A stretch of DNA of 64,000 nt from Nitrosomonadales bacterium (GCA_016214695.1 JACRNY010000001.1:1-64000); one strand, 5' to 3'; shown: positions 15,929 to 25,009, numbered from the stretch's first letter. Notes: generated by a model from the sequence alone, not told the origin. Numbers and translations are program-made.

Positions 15929-16255
15929 TTAGTGCACGGTATGCGGGAAGATCACGATCTGGTCGCCGAAGAAGCCGCCCAGGTCGCACAGGTCGAACAC
16001 TTCCTGCACCGGCTTGCTGTGACCGACGAAATGCAGCTGCTTGTCGCGGATCATCGCCTCCAGCTTGGCCGCGATCAGCAACTGCAAGCCGGCCGAATCG
16101 ATTTCCGCGACCTTGGACAGGTCGATCTCGATGGCGCTGGCATTATCGATGCGGGAAAAAACGAGTTCCTTCAGTTCGGCGGCGCGGTAGATCGTCAGAT
16201 CGCCCTCGATGGCGAAATGCGCGCCTGCTTCTTGCGATTTGTCCTGTGTTGACAT
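15929..16255 (-). CDS. STAS-domain protein in the chemotaxis operon
   Basis: A 108-residue STAS-domain protein, similar to anti-anti-sigma factors and to STAS subunits found in some chemosensory and Mla systems. The conserved core IEIDLSKVAEIDSAGLQLLIAAK (split here as IEIDLSKV and AEIDSAGLQLL) contains the Asp-Ser pair; the Ser is the phosphorylation site in SpoIIAA-type proteins. There is no partner kinase or sigma factor next to it. It overlaps nothing: the gap to cheA is 10 bp and to cheY 29 bp. In this setting it could act as a phospho-switch or scaffold on the CheA/CheY pathway, which is inference. Confidence 0.85.
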   Translation of the reverse strand: MSTQDKSQEAGAHFAIEGDLTIYRAAELKELVFSRIDNASAIEIDLSKVAEIDSAGLQLLIAAKLEAMIRDKQLHFVGHSKPVQEVFDLCDLGGFFGDQIVIFPHTVH

Positions 16256-16284
16256 GACCGGCTCCTGTGGCGATAGGGATGGGA

Positions 16285-16653
16285 TTACGGCAGCACCAGC
16301 TTGGAAACGGCAGTCAGCATCTGTGCCGGCTGGAACGGCTTGACCACCCAGGCCTTGGCACCGGCCGCCTGGCCGGCCTGCTTCTTGTCCTCGCCCGCTT
16401 CGGTGGTAAGCATGATGACCGGCGTGAATTTGTACTCGGCCTTCTTCTTCGCCTCGGTGACGAAGGTGATGCCGTCCATGTTGGGCATGTTCACGTCGCT
16501 TATGATCAGGTGGATCTTGCTGCCGTCGAGTTTGCCCAGCGCGTCCTTGCCGTCACAGGCCTCGATCACGTCGTAGCCCGCGCCTTTCAGCGCGATGCTC
16601 ACTACCTGACGCAGGGATGCCGAATCGTCCACAACCAGAATTGTCTTTGCCAT
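16285..16653 (-). CDS. cheY: Chemotaxis response regulator CheY
   Basis: A single-domain receiver of 122 residues. It shows the acidic pair Asp9-Asp10 (VVDDS), phospho-acceptor Asp53 (IISDVNMPNMDG), conserved Thr in MLTTEAG and switch Lys105 (VVKPFQ), all in place. It should be phosphorylated by CheA and act on the flagellar motor or another output. The ATG at 16653 is 10 bp after the upstream receptor gene's stop codon, so it is expressed with the operon's first gene. No other cheY-like gene is in the window apart from cheB's receiver domain. Confidence 0.95.
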   Translation of the reverse strand: MAKTILVVDDSASLRQVVSIALKGAGYDVIEACDGKDALGKLDGSKIHLIISDVNMPNMDGITFVTEAKKKAEYKFTPVIMLTTEAGEDKKQAGQAAGAKAWVVKPFQPAQMLTAVSKLVLP

Positions 16654-16662
16654 TGTTCGCTC

Positions 16663-17883
16663 CTAGAAAAAAGTGATGTCAGAAGAAGAGTTTTGCGCCT
16701 GCGCCTGTTGCTTGCCGCCGTGCACGGCATGCTGTTCGGGCATGGTGTAGGTCTGCGCCAGCTCGGCCAGCCAGGCGCGCGCGTCCATGGGCGCAGACGC
16801 GTTACCGGCCGCGCGCTCGCTCCCGCATGCGCGCAGATGTTCGTCCAGCTTGCCGAGGTCGTTGCGCACATGCATCAGCATCTGGCTGACGCGGTCCTGG
16901 AACTGCAGCGCCACCAGCACCTCGGAGATCTCGTTGCCGATGATCTGGCTCTCGTTGCGCAATATCTCCGCCGAGTCCGACAGCGCGGTGGTCGCCGTGC
17001 CGAACTGCGCCATGACGTGCTCGATCACGCGCTCCGAATTGACGACCATCTCGGTGTCCTGCTGGGCATATTGTTCGGAGACGCGCAGCGTGGAAGCGAT
17101 GGCCTGGTTGACCGTCTCCACCGTCGCGCTGATCTTCTTGCCGGTCTCGCCGGACAGGTTGGAGAGTTTGCGCACCTCGTCGGCGACCACGGCAAAACCG
17201 CGCCCGACCTCGCCGGCGCGGGCCGCTTCGATGGCCGCGTTGAGCGCCAGCAGGTTGGTCTGACCGGCGATGTCGGCCACGTCCTGCGCCATCTTCTTCA
17301 GGTCGCCGGTGAATTGCGACAATGCACGGATCTCGCCCAGCATCGAGCGTTTGACTTCGAGTGCCGAGCGCAGCGAGGTGACGATGGAATTGAGTTCGGC
17401 CTGGCTTTCCTGCAGCAGCGTGACCAGGCTGGCCTGCTCGCCGTTGCCGCCCGACGACATGGCGGAGGTGGCCAGTGCGGAGGACAGCCGTTGCGACAGG
17501 TTGGCGAAACGCATGGAAAGGTCGGTGATGGATGCCTCGGTGTGCGTGCGCGCCATCTCGATCTGGTTGGACCATACCGGCAGCACATCCACGCACAGGC
17601 TGTCCAGACCGCCGACCTGCTGGTTCCTTTGCCGGGTCAGCTCGGCCTCATAGTGGTTGCGCATCCCGGCCAGGGACGCTTGCAGCGTCCGCTCGTGGCT
17701 GGATATGGCGAACACCGCGGCGGCGAAGGTCGACAGCAGCAGAACTGCCGTCAGGATGACGACCGGCCAGCCGGAGCCACCGACCGCGATGATACCGACG
17801 ACCTCGAGCAGGCCGAGCAGTACCAGCGGGGCGATCACCCCGGGTTTTCCGGCGCCTTTCCTTGAATGCAGCACGCTATCCAT
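16663..17883 (-). CDS. Methyl-accepting chemotaxis protein without a periplasmic sensor
   Basis: A 406-residue receptor whose N-terminus forms a hairpin of two transmembrane helices (about 16-37 and 42-62) with only a few residues between them, so it has no extracytoplasmic sensor. A coiled-coil region (65-190) leads to the MCP signalling tip ([26 protein letters not shown]). There is no HAMP domain. The C-terminus is Gln/Ser-rich and ends in DITFF, an aromatic tail. The ATG at 17883 has GGAG eight bases upstream. It is the first gene of the chemosensory operon and might sense membrane state or intracellular signals, which is inference. Confidence 0.9.
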   Translation of the reverse strand: MDSVLHSRKGAGKPGVIAPLVLLGLLEVVGIIAVGGSGWPVVILTAVLLLSTFAAAVFAISSHERTLQASLAGMRNHYEAELTRQRNQQVGGLDSLCVDVLPVWSNQIEMARTHTEASITDLSMRFANLSQRLSSALATSAMSSGGNGEQASLVTLLQESQAELNSIVTSLRSALEVKRSMLGEIRALSQFTGDLKKMAQDVADIAGQTNLLALNAAIEAARAGEVGRGFAVVADEVRKLSNLSGETGKKISATVETVNQAIASTLRVSEQYAQQDTEMVVNSERVIEHVMAQFGTATTALSDSAEILRNESQIIGNEISEVLVALQFQDRVSQMLMHVRNDLGKLDEHLRACGSERAAGNASAPMDARAWLAELAQTYTMPEQHAVHGGKQQAQAQNSSSDITFF

Positions 17884-18034
17884 CTCATCATCTCCATTAT
17901 CGCCGGCAACTCCGCCGCCACGCCGGAAGCGCGCAGCAAGTGCCGATCAGGCATGGTTCTATATTGACGATGGGGGAGTCAGAAAAATATCAGGCAATCT
18001 TGATTCTGGGGTAGGCGGCGGAGCGCGCCCGCAT

Positions 18035-18048
18035 CAGGATTTTCCTAC
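18035..18048 (-). promoter_or_regulatory. Possible regulator site upstream of the chemosensory operon
   Basis: A GGATTTTCCTAC 12-mer at 18037-18048, forming an AGG-N5-CCT dyad, lies about 155 bp upstream of the first che gene and overlaps the stop codon of the kinase gene. The same 12-mer recurs at 19676-19687 upstream of that kinase gene. It could be a binding site for the NarL-type regulator encoded nearby. Weak evidence. Confidence 0.25.
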
Positions 18049-19574
18049 ACGCCTTCGCACTGTATCGGCCGGGGGACCACTGCACGGGAGAAGCAGACCT
18101 CGATCACGGTGCCCTTGCCGGGTTCGCTGAGGAAGACGATCTCGCCCCCCAGCATGTTGCTCAACTCTTCCATGGCGACCATGCCCAGAGAACCCCGTCT
18201 GGAGCGATCCAGATCGAAGCCCCTGCCGTCATCGCGCACTTCCAGCCGGTAGCCGGTGCCGTATGCCTCCAGCGCCACCAGCACGTTCCTGGCATCGGCA
18301 TGGTTCAGCACATTGGACAGGGCGATGCGGACGATCTTGAAGACCAGACAGAGGGAGGTCTCGTCCATCTTCACGGGCCCCTCGTCCACGCGCACCTCGT
18401 ACTGTATCGGTGTGGCGGACAGGCTGTCGTCTGCCAGCCACTCCAGCGCGGAAGCCACGCCCATGTTCAATACCGGCGGATGGATGGAGGAGACCATCTC
18501 GCGCATATGCGCGATTGTCCCGTCCAGCAGTTTCAGCGCTTCGCCGGTCATGCTTCCCAGTTCCGGAACGTCGCGTCCGAAGCGCATCTGCTGCATGGCC
18601 AGTTTCATGCGCAGCGCGCCCAGACCCTGCCCGTATTCCTCATGCATGCGGCTGGCCATCTCCTTGCGGGCAAGCGCATCCTCGATCTCGCGGCGGGCAG
18701 TCAGCTCCCGCAGCAGTGTCCGGGATTCGCGCAGATGGCGTTCGGTATCCTTGAGCGCACTGATGTCGCGCCCTATGCTCAGCACACCCGATATCTCGCC
18801 GGCGCTGTCGTGCTCCGCGATGAGGCGGATATGGCTGACCAAGGACTCCCCCGCCGCGTTCTTCCAGCTGCACTCCGTTTCGTCGTCCAGCCCACTGTCC
18901 AGCACCGCCTGCACCTTCTCCAGATAACCGGCGCCGCAGTATTCGCGCGACGCCCGCTTCGAACCCGACAGGGTCCAGGTGACCGCGAGATGCTTGAAGG
19001 CCGGGTTGGCGTAGATGCGATTGCATTCCCTGTCGTAGCGCGCGATGGTGTCCGGCGATTTCTCCACCAGCGCATGGAAATCCTGCGTCCTGACAGCAAG
19101 CAGCGCTTCGGTCTGTTTGCGCGTACTGATGTCGCGCATGAACACCAGTACATGCTCGACGAACTCGCCATCCAGCATGGGGTCCAGATGAACTCGATAA
19201 CTCGCGGTGCGATTCTCGGCCGCCAGCCAGAAAGCGGTCTCGTATTCGCCGGCACTCACCTCCGCAACGACCCGCTGCAAGGCTTGCTGCAATCCGGCCA
19301 GGAATTCGCTCCGGTCCGGGGGCATGGTGCTGACCAGCGTGTCGATCTTCTGGCCCATACAGCCTGGCGTGAGGACGGCAAGCGCCGCGCTGTTCGCCTC
19401 GGCGATCACGCAGTGGCCGGAACGCTCGACGCGGACGACCAGGATGCCCTCGGCGCTCTTCTGGAATATCTCCCGATAGCGACGACTCGACTGGCCGGCA
19501 GTGCGCTGGGATCGCCAGAGCGCCAGATCGAACAGCAGCAGCGCGCCACAGATGATCAGGATTGCGGTAGTCAC
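18045..19574 (-). CDS. PAS-containing sensor histidine kinase (HisKA_3 family)
   Basis: A 509-residue kinase of the NarX/DegS type. One N-terminal membrane helix (residues 3-20) is followed by two PAS domains (about 32-150 and 165-285, each ending in a MRDIS or IGRDIS motif), a HisKA_3 dimerisation helix with the phospho-His in RMHEEYGQGLGALR, and a HATPase domain (N box NVLNHADA, G box DDGRGF). The H-box is divergent: canonical family members have ARELHDxLGQ. It probably signals to the NarL-type regulator encoded just upstream. The frame starts at a GTG at 19574, and the true start is uncertain. A 161-bp gap separates it from the che operon. Confidence 0.85.
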   Translation of the reverse strand: MTTAILIICGALLLFDLALWRSQRTAGQSSRRYREIFQKSAEGILVVRVERSGHCVIAEANSAALAVLTPGCMGQKIDTLVSTMPPDRSEFLAGLQQALQRVVAEVSAGEYETAFWLAAENRTASYRVHLDPMLDGEFVEHVLVFMRDISTRKQTEALLAVRTQDFHALVEKSPDTIARYDRECNRIYANPAFKHLAVTWTLSGSKRASREYCGAGYLEKVQAVLDSGLDDETECSWKNAAGESLVSHIRLIAEHDSAGEISGVLSIGRDISALKDTERHLRESRTLLRELTARREIEDALARKEMASRMHEEYGQGLGALRMKLAMQQMRFGRDVPELGSMTGEALKLLDGTIAHMREMVSSIHPPVLNMGVASALEWLADDSLSATPIQYEVRVDEGPVKMDETSLCLVFKIVRIALSNVLNHADARNVLVALEAYGTGYRLEVRDDGRGFDLDRSRRGSLGMVAMEELSNMLGGEIVFLSEPGKGTVIEVCFSRAVVPRPIQCEGV

Positions 19575-19617
19575 GGCATTGGTCGGCAGGTCTGATGCCG
19601 GCGTGGATTGGACAGGT

Positions 19618-19637
19618 GCGCAGGATGAATCCTGCGC
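19618..19637. repeat. 9-bp perfect inverted repeat between regulator and kinase genes
   Basis: GCGCAGGAT (19618-19626), a two-base centre, then its exact complement (19629-19637). No T-run follows on either strand, so it is unlikely to be a terminator. It lies about 45 bp upstream of the kinase start and could be an operator or an mRNA hairpin. Confidence 0.5.
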
Positions 19638-19671
19638 CCCGCTGCAACCATCAGGGAATATTGATTTTACT

Positions 19672-19687
19672 GTAGGGATTTTCCTAC
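19672..19687 (-). promoter_or_regulatory. GTAGG-N6-CCTAC dyad upstream of the sensor kinase gene
   Basis: Inverted GTAGG (19672-19676) and CCTAC (19683-19687) with a six-base centre, about 100 bp upstream of the kinase start at 19574. It shares GGATTTTCCTAC with a second site at 18037-18048 upstream of the chemosensory operon. Candidate binding site for the adjacent NarL-type regulator. Confidence 0.35.
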
Positions 19688-19703
19688 CCGCGGCTTCGGC
19701 GCT

Positions 19704-20330
19704 TCAGGTCAGACCGTGATCGACGCCGTAACGCACCAGCTCGGCATTGTTTTTGAGATTGAGTTTCTGCATCAGGCGGGCCTTGTGGGTGCTGACCGTC
19801 TTGTTGCTGATGACGAGTTCGGCGGCGATCTCGTTCACGCTCTTGCCCTGCACCAGCAGGCGCAGGATATTGAACTCGCGATCGGAGAGCACCTCGCGCG
19901 GCTGGTACTGTGCATGCTGCCCGGTGTCGAACGCCATCGATTCGGCCAGCACCGGATCGATGAAGCGGCCGCCGGATGCCACTTTGCGTATCGCCTCGAT
20001 CAGCACCTCCGGATCGCTGTCCTTGGTGCAATAGCCGGACGCCCCGGCAGTCAACGCGCGTCTGGCGATCTGCGGCTCGTTGTGCATGCTCAGCACCAGG
20101 ATGGGCAGACGCGGGTCCTGCGCCCGCACCCGCTCGATCAGTTCCACGCCGCTAATACCGGGCATCGTCATGTCCAGCAACAGCAGGTCGGCAGTCACCT
20201 TGCGCAACGACTCCAGCAGCTGGGCACCGCTCACCGCTTCCCCCACCAGCGTGACGCTGGAGAGGGCGAGCAGTTGTTTCAGCCCCTCACGCACGATGGC
20301 ATGGTCGTCTGCGATAAACACCTTGATCAT
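19704..20330 (-). CDS. NarL/FixJ-family response regulator
   Basis: A 208-residue two-domain regulator. The receiver has the acidic pair Asp8-Asp9 (IADDH), phospho-Asp53 (LLLDMTMPGISG), and conserved Ser/Lys positions (VLSMH, CTKDSD). The C-terminal LuxR-type helix-turn-helix shows LSDREFNILRLLVQGKS and SNKTVSTHKARLMQKL. Its ATG overlaps the stop codon of the upstream MASE3 kinase gene (ATGA), so the two are translated together. A second kinase gene lies 130 bp downstream. Targets are unknown; two GGATTTTCCTAC sites nearby are candidates. Confidence 0.93.
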   Translation of the reverse strand: MIKVFIADDHAIVREGLKQLLALSSVTLVGEAVSGAQLLESLRKVTADLLLLDMTMPGISGVELIERVRAQDPRLPILVLSMHNEPQIARRALTAGASGYCTKDSDPEVLIEAIRKVASGGRFIDPVLAESMAFDTGQHAQYQPREVLSDREFNILRLLVQGKSVNEIAAELVISNKTVSTHKARLMQKLNLKNNAELVRYGVDHGLT

Positions 20331-22213
20331 TGCACTTCCCCTTTCTCCACCGGGATACGGATCGTCAACCGGGTGCCTTCACCCGGCGCCGAGCTGATAT
20401 CCACCGTTCCACCCAGCATCAATGCGCGCTCGCGGATGCCCATCAGACCGAAGGTCTTTTTGCCGGACGCCTCTGACACGAAGCCCTTGCCGTCATCGAT
20501 CACTTCCAGCACGTAATCGGATATCTGCCTGCCCAGCGAAATGCTCACGGTCCTGGCTTGCGCATGCCGGCTCACATTGGTGAGCGATTCTTGCATGATG
20601 CGAAAGATCGCGGTAGCCCGCTCATCGTCCAGCTCGATACCCTCGTCGATGTCCAGCTTGAAGCGGATGTCGCTGCGTTTGGCGAACTCTTCCACCTGCC
20701 ACTCCAGCGCCGCGACGACCCCCATGTCCAGCACCGACGGGCGCAGCTTGGCCGCCACGTCGCGCACCACCTGGATGGTTGAATCCACGCGCCACAGGAT
20801 GTTTCGCACCTGCTCCACCAATGCCGGATTGTCGGTCCCAAAACGTATGCGCAACATGGAAACGTCCATGCGCAGCGCCGTCAGGATCTGGCCCAGCTCG
20901 TCATGCAGGTCGCGGGCGATGCGCTTGCGCTCATCCTCGCGCGCCTCCTCGCGGCGGACAGTCAGCTCCCGCAACTGCGTGTTCAGCAACTCAAGACGCT
21001 GTTCGGTATGTCTGATCTCCGTGATGTCGGTATATGCACCCAGCACACCCACCACCTCGCCGTCGTTCCCGTACAGGGGAGTCTTGTTGGTCAGCAACCA
21101 GGCCTGGCGACCGTCCCCGGTGCTGATCGGCTCCTCGATGTTGGACTTGGGCATGGCGGCCTCCATCACGGCCCGGTCATCGACCTGGAAGCGTTCTGCC
21201 TGCTCCGCGGGAAAGAAAGCGTAATCATCCCTGCCGGTCAGATCGCGCACATCGCCCACTCCGGCATCGCGCAGGAACACGTCATTCGCTCCGAGGTAGC
21301 GGCAATCGCGGTCTTTCCAGAAGATGGCGACCGGTGCGTTGCTGATGATGGACTGCAACATCATCTGCGAAGCCTGCAGTTCGTTCTTGGCCTGCCTGAG
21401 TTTCTTGAACGGCTCGCGCACGCTGTCCATGAACACCGCGCGGTAGATGAAGGCATAGGCGATGACCTTGTAGACATGCCCGAGCAGGTTGAAGATGTCG
21501 CTCACCGCGCTGTAGAGCACGAAACAAAGCTCGCTCAATACGGTGACCAGGCATGCCGCAGCCAGATTGACCGTATCCAGCGCCTGCGCGTGGGATCGTT
21601 TCGCCTGGCGGTAGAACAGCGCGCCGGCGACCAGCAGGATGGCGATGATCACATACTCCGCGGCGACCTTGGTACGGGTCAGCCCCTGCCCCTCGATGAA
21701 GGTGTCCGGCCACTTTTCACCGTGATAAAGGATGAGCCAATAGACGACTGCTGCGATGATCAGGCTGCCCGCCAGCAAGGCATAGCGCATCCGCGGTTTC
21801 TCAAGCGGCTGCCATGCGCGCAGGGCGACGACCAGCAGCACCAGCGCCGTGGCGAAACGCCCTGCCAGCCAGAACTGGATGGCCTTCTCCGGGCCGCTGG
21901 GCGTGACCAGATCGGGCATGCCCTTGAAGGAGAACATATGCCCGAAATCGAGCAGGCCGACCAGCAGGAAACCGCAGGCAAGGACAAGGATATTGGTGGA
22001 GCGTTCGGAGGAATAGGCATTCCAGGTGACTCCGAACACCAGCATGGCGATCACGATGGCGAACATCTCGGCCGCGACGTGGACCGGCAGGGGCATGAGA
22101 TCGGCCCCCTGCAGATGCCGCAACGCCGGCGCCTGCCAGACGATGATGAAGACAGCGGCCAGCACGATCAACAGCCAATTCACACGGCGCAATTCAGCTT
22201 TGATGGACAGCAT
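20327..22213 (-). CDS. MASE3-PAS sensor histidine kinase (HisKA_3 family)
   Basis: A 628-residue membrane kinase. The N-terminal part (about 10-265) has seven or eight hydrophobic helices with the DFGHMFSFKGMPD motif typical of MASE3 membrane sensor domains. A PAS domain follows (about 285-405, ending GAYTDITE), then HisKA_3 with the canonical IARDLHDELGQILTALR phospho-His block, and a HATPase domain (N box ESLTNVSRHAQA, G box DDGKGF, GLMGIRERA). The ligand of MASE3 is unknown. The gene overlaps the NarL-type regulator by four bases, so this kinase is probably its cognate partner. A 141-bp gap upstream contains its likely promoter. Confidence 0.93.
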   Translation of the reverse strand: MLSIKAELRRVNWLLIVLAAVFIIVWQAPALRHLQGADLMPLPVHVAAEMFAIVIAMLVFGVTWNAYSSERSTNILVLACGFLLVGLLDFGHMFSFKGMPDLVTPSGPEKAIQFWLAGRFATALVLLVVALRAWQPLEKPRMRYALLAGSLIIAAVVYWLILYHGEKWPDTFIEGQGLTRTKVAAEYVIIAILLVAGALFYRQAKRSHAQALDTVNLAAACLVTVLSELCFVLYSAVSDIFNLLGHVYKVIAYAFIYRAVFMDSVREPFKKLRQAKNELQASQMMLQSIISNAPVAIFWKDRDCRYLGANDVFLRDAGVGDVRDLTGRDDYAFFPAEQAERFQVDDRAVMEAAMPKSNIEEPISTGDGRQAWLLTNKTPLYGNDGEVVGVLGAYTDITEIRHTEQRLELLNTQLRELTVRREEAREDERKRIARDLHDELGQILTALRMDVSMLRIRFGTDNPALVEQVRNILWRVDSTIQVVRDVAAKLRPSVLDMGVVAALEWQVEEFAKRSDIRFKLDIDEGIELDDERATAIFRIMQESLTNVSRHAQARTVSISLGRQISDYVLEVIDDGKGFVSEASGKKTFGLMGIRERALMLGGTVDISSAPGEGTRLTIRIPVEKGEVQ

Positions 22214-22354
22214 GTAACTAGGATCCGATAGGGAATGGGTTGATCGTCATCTTGCACACACAGCGCCCGAACTATAGCGTCAGTCACTTTGAAAGGCCAT
22301 AACCCGAACGATTTTTCGCGCGCTGCAAAATGGATCCAGCCGGACTCAGCTCCC

Positions 22355-23539
22355 TCACCTGACTGGCCGCCAGAGCAACCCCAATCCGGCCAGCACGCAG
22401 AAGGCCGCCCCCGCATGGAAGGTGAACGCAGCGCCGAGCTGATCCCACAGCAAGCCGGCCAGCACACTGGCGACCAGCATCGCCAGCCCGCTCACCAGAT
22501 TGAAGAAACCATAGGCCGTGCCGCGCAGATCGGCGGGGGTGGCATCGGCCACCATGCGCGCCAGCAAACCCTGGGTGATGCCCATGTGCACGCCCCACAG
22601 ACCGACGCCGAGCAACACCGTCGTCCAGTGGTCGTCAGTGGCCAGCACCAGATCGGCCGCGATCAGCACCGCCAGCCCCAGCGCCAGCAATCTGGTGTGG
22701 CTCACGCTGTCGGAGAGTCTGCCGAAGGGATAGGCTGTGGCGGCGTAGATGACGTTCATCGCCACCATCACCAGCGGCACCAGCGCCAGCGGTATGCCGC
22801 CCTGCGCGGCACGCAGCACCAGAAAGGCTTCGCTGAAGCGCGCCAGCGTGAACACCGCACCGATGCCGACCACCCACCAATAGGCGTTGCCCAATCGTTG
22901 CAGATTCGTGCGGCTGAGCGGATTGACCGGCTTGTGCGCTTCCGCCTTTGCCGGCTCATGCACGCCGAACATCAGCAGCATGACGGCCAGCATGCCGGGG
23001 ATCACCGCCACCCAGAACACGGCGCGGAAATCGTTGGCCCACAGCAACATCAGACCCACAGCCAGCAAGGGACCGACGAAGGCGCCCACCGTGTCCAGCG
23101 ACTGGCGCAGGCCGAACGCCGCGCCGCGTATCGTGACAGGCGTGATATCCGCGATCAGCGCATCGCGCGGTGCACCGCGTATGCCCTTGCCCACACGATC
23201 CAGGAAGCGCGCGCTCAGCACCATACCCACACCCGATGCCAGCGCGAACATCGGCTTGGTCAACGCACCCAGCGCATAGCCGAACACCGCCAGCCCCTTG
23301 CGTCTGCCGAGATAGTCGCTCAGCGCGCCGGAGAACACCTTCACCAGCAATGCTGTGGACTCGGCGATGCCCTCGATGATGCCGACAGTCAGCGCGCTCG
23401 CCCCCAGCACCGTGACCATGAACAGCGGCAGCAGACTGTGGATCATCTCCGACGAGATATCCATCAGCAGGCTGACGAAGCCCAGCACCCAGACGCCGCG
23501 GGGTATCCTGGTCAATGCCTCATTACTTGTCTTGTTCAT
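22355..23539 (-). CDS. MFS transporter
   Basis: A 394-residue major facilitator with 11-12 predicted helices. It has the MFS motif A-like loop between helices 2 and 3 (GALSDYLGRRKGLAVFGY) and a diverged copy in the second half (PFGRLSDSVSHTRLLALG). SSEMIHSLLPLFMV near residue 30 and DRVGKGIRGAPRDALIAD around 113-130 are features of a widespread uncharacterised MFS group, so the substrate is unknown. The ATG at 23539 has no strong Shine-Dalgarno sequence. It lies 23 bp downstream of yaiI on the same strand and may form an operon with it. Confidence 0.9.
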   Translation of the reverse strand: MNKTSNEALTRIPRGVWVLGFVSLLMDISSEMIHSLLPLFMVTVLGASALTVGIIEGIAESTALLVKVFSGALSDYLGRRKGLAVFGYALGALTKPMFALASGVGMVLSARFLDRVGKGIRGAPRDALIADITPVTIRGAAFGLRQSLDTVGAFVGPLLAVGLMLLWANDFRAVFWVAVIPGMLAVMLLMFGVHEPAKAEAHKPVNPLSRTNLQRLGNAYWWVVGIGAVFTLARFSEAFLVLRAAQGGIPLALVPLVMVAMNVIYAATAYPFGRLSDSVSHTRLLALGLAVLIAADLVLATDDHWTTVLLGVGLWGVHMGITQGLLARMVADATPADLRGTAYGFFNLVSGLAMLVASVLAGLLWDQLGAAFTFHAGAAFCVLAGLGLLWRPVR

Positions 23540-23562
23540 TGGATTCCGGAATAAAGAACCAC

Positions 23563-24009
23563 TTAATCGTTCTTCGCCAGAAACCTGTCCAGCTGGTTGG
23601 CGAACGCCTGCCGGTCGCTCTGGCTCAAGCTCGGCGGGCCGCCCGTCTCCACCCCACTGCTGCGCAGCGTGTCCATGAAGTTGCGCATGCTCAGCCGCTC
23701 CCGGATGGTGTCTCTGGTGTAGAACTCGCCGCGCGGATCGAGCACATGGCCGCCTTTGGCGATCACCTCGGCTGCCAGCGGGATATCGGCAGTGATGACC
23801 AGATCGCCTGTCTCACACAGCTGCACGATCTTGTTGTCGGCCACATCGAAGCCGGCAGGCACCTGCAGGGCGCGGATGAATTGCGACGGCGGGCAATACA
23901 GCAGCTTGTTCGCCACCAGCGTGGTCTGTATCTGCAGCCGGTCGGCCGCGCGGAACAGGATCTCCTTGATCACCTTGGGACAGGCATCGGCATCCACCCA
24001 GATCCGCAT
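23563..24009 (-). CDS. yaiI: YaiI/YqxD family protein (UPF0178, DUF188)
   Basis: A 148-residue PIN-like protein of the UPF0178 family. Characteristic stretches are IWVDADACP at the N-terminus, [19 protein letters not shown] in the middle, [23 protein letters not shown] and the C-terminal [14 protein letters not shown]. The conserved Asp residues suggest a metal-dependent nuclease-like fold, but no activity is established. It overlaps nothing; the upstream small membrane protein gene ends three bases away, so the two are likely co-transcribed. Confidence 0.93.
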   Translation of the reverse strand: MRIWVDADACPKVIKEILFRAADRLQIQTTLVANKLLYCPPSQFIRALQVPAGFDVADNKIVQLCETGDLVITADIPLAAEVIAKGGHVLDPRGEFYTRDTIRERLSMRNFMDTLRSSGVETGGPPSLSQSDRQAFANQLDRFLAKND

Positions 24010-24012
24010 CGG

Positions 24013-24408
24013 CTATCTCCTGCGGCGCGATGCGTCGCGATAGAACAGATACGGCGCCACGGCCACCCACAGCAGGATCAGCGGCCACAACCGCCCCGCG
24101 GACATGTCGTAGTTCGCCAGCAGCACCGCCCAGGAGTGCCCGCCGACGTAGTGGAAGAACAGGAACTCGAACGCCACTGTCAGCGCCATCCAGAACAGGC
24201 CGATGTGCCACGCCTCGCGTGCCGAGACCGGCGGCCAGATGCGCACATACTGACGGATCACCACCGCGAACAACAGGATGCCGCTCAGACAGGAGAGCTG
24301 GTGCGCCAGCAGCTCGGAGACATGCCTGCCATAGGTGAGGTCACGCAAGCCGCCATTGATCATGGCGACCACCAGCAACACGAACCATGCAGCGAGATAT
24401 CGAAACAT
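24013..24408 (-). CDS. Small four-helix membrane protein, unknown function
   Basis: A 131-residue protein with four predicted transmembrane helices and a charged RRRR tail. Visible patterns are MINGGLRDLTYG after helix 1 and AWHIGLFWMALTVAFEFLFFHYVGGHSW across helix 3. These resemble small uncharacterised membrane proteins found in many Proteobacteria, but I cannot name a family. The ATG at 24408 follows AAAGGACGGAGG. It is three bases upstream of yaiI. Confidence 0.7.
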   Translation of the reverse strand: MFRYLAAWFVLLVVAMINGGLRDLTYGRHVSELLAHQLSCLSGILLFAVVIRQYVRIWPPVSAREAWHIGLFWMALTVAFEFLFFHYVGGHSWAVLLANYDMSAGRLWPLILLWVAVAPYLFYRDASRRRR

Positions 24409-24456
24409 CCTCCGTCCTTTCCGCTCTTGTCGATCGCCTGACATGTTCTCCGACCG

Positions 24457-24999
24457 TCACCAGACCAGCCCGACCTGGAGCTGGATGTCGAAGTGCCCGG
24501 ATTCCTCGGTCGTGCTGATCGCGATCGCGGTGTTCATCTCGGCGGTGGGAGCGAAGAACATGCCTGCGTTGTAATAGCCCATCTCGCCGAACCTGCCCAT
24601 ATAACCGCCGCCGAAATAAAGGTCCGTCGTGGAACCGGAAGCGCTCGCGCCCGCCAGCGCCAGCGGTGTTTCGGTACGCGTCCAGTTCAGCAGTGACACG
24701 CCGACATAGGCCGAATGCCTGGACTCGTTCTGGAACAGGTAATACACGACCGGCCCTGCCAGCGTGTCGGTGGTCTTGCTGTGGACGTTGCCGGTATAAG
24801 GGTCATGGAAGGTCTCGCTCCATTTCTGGTACCTGAGACCGTACTGCCAATGGCTCTGTGCTTCGCGGAAGTTGAGCTGGAACTCCGCACCGTCCTCGAC
24901 CAGGTTGTAGACACCGGCCACCACGCTGAACTCGTCCGCGGCGGCGGGATGGTGCAGCGGCAGCAACAGGATGGACAGAATGAAGTACCGGTATCTCAT
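24457..24999 (-). CDS. Putative outer-membrane beta-barrel protein, unknown
   Basis: A 180-residue secreted protein. The signal peptide is cleaved near HHPAAADE (residue 21). Alternating amphipathic strands with aromatic residues (WQYGLRYQKWSETF, YFGGGYMGRFGEMGYYNAGMFF) end in a hydrophobic strand with a terminal Trp, LQVGLVW, which is the usual outer-membrane beta-barrel insertion signal. The length suits an eight-stranded barrel. Function unknown. It lies between a flavin reductase-like gene (gap 10 bp) and the small membrane protein gene. Confidence 0.65.
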   Translation of the reverse strand: MRYRYFILSILLLPLHHPAAADEFSVVAGVYNLVEDGAEFQLNFREAQSHWQYGLRYQKWSETFHDPYTGNVHSKTTDTLAGPVVYYLFQNESRHSAYVGVSLLNWTRTETPLALAGASASGSTTDLYFGGGYMGRFGEMGYYNAGMFFAPTAEMNTAIAISTTEESGHFDIQLQVGLVW

Positions 25000-25009
25000 G
25001 CCCGCAAGA

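Noticed and set aside
17884-18044. A FliA (sigma-28) promoter ahead of the che operon
   Set aside because: Sequences such as GCCTGAT are present but not at the needed distance from a TAAA-type -35 element.
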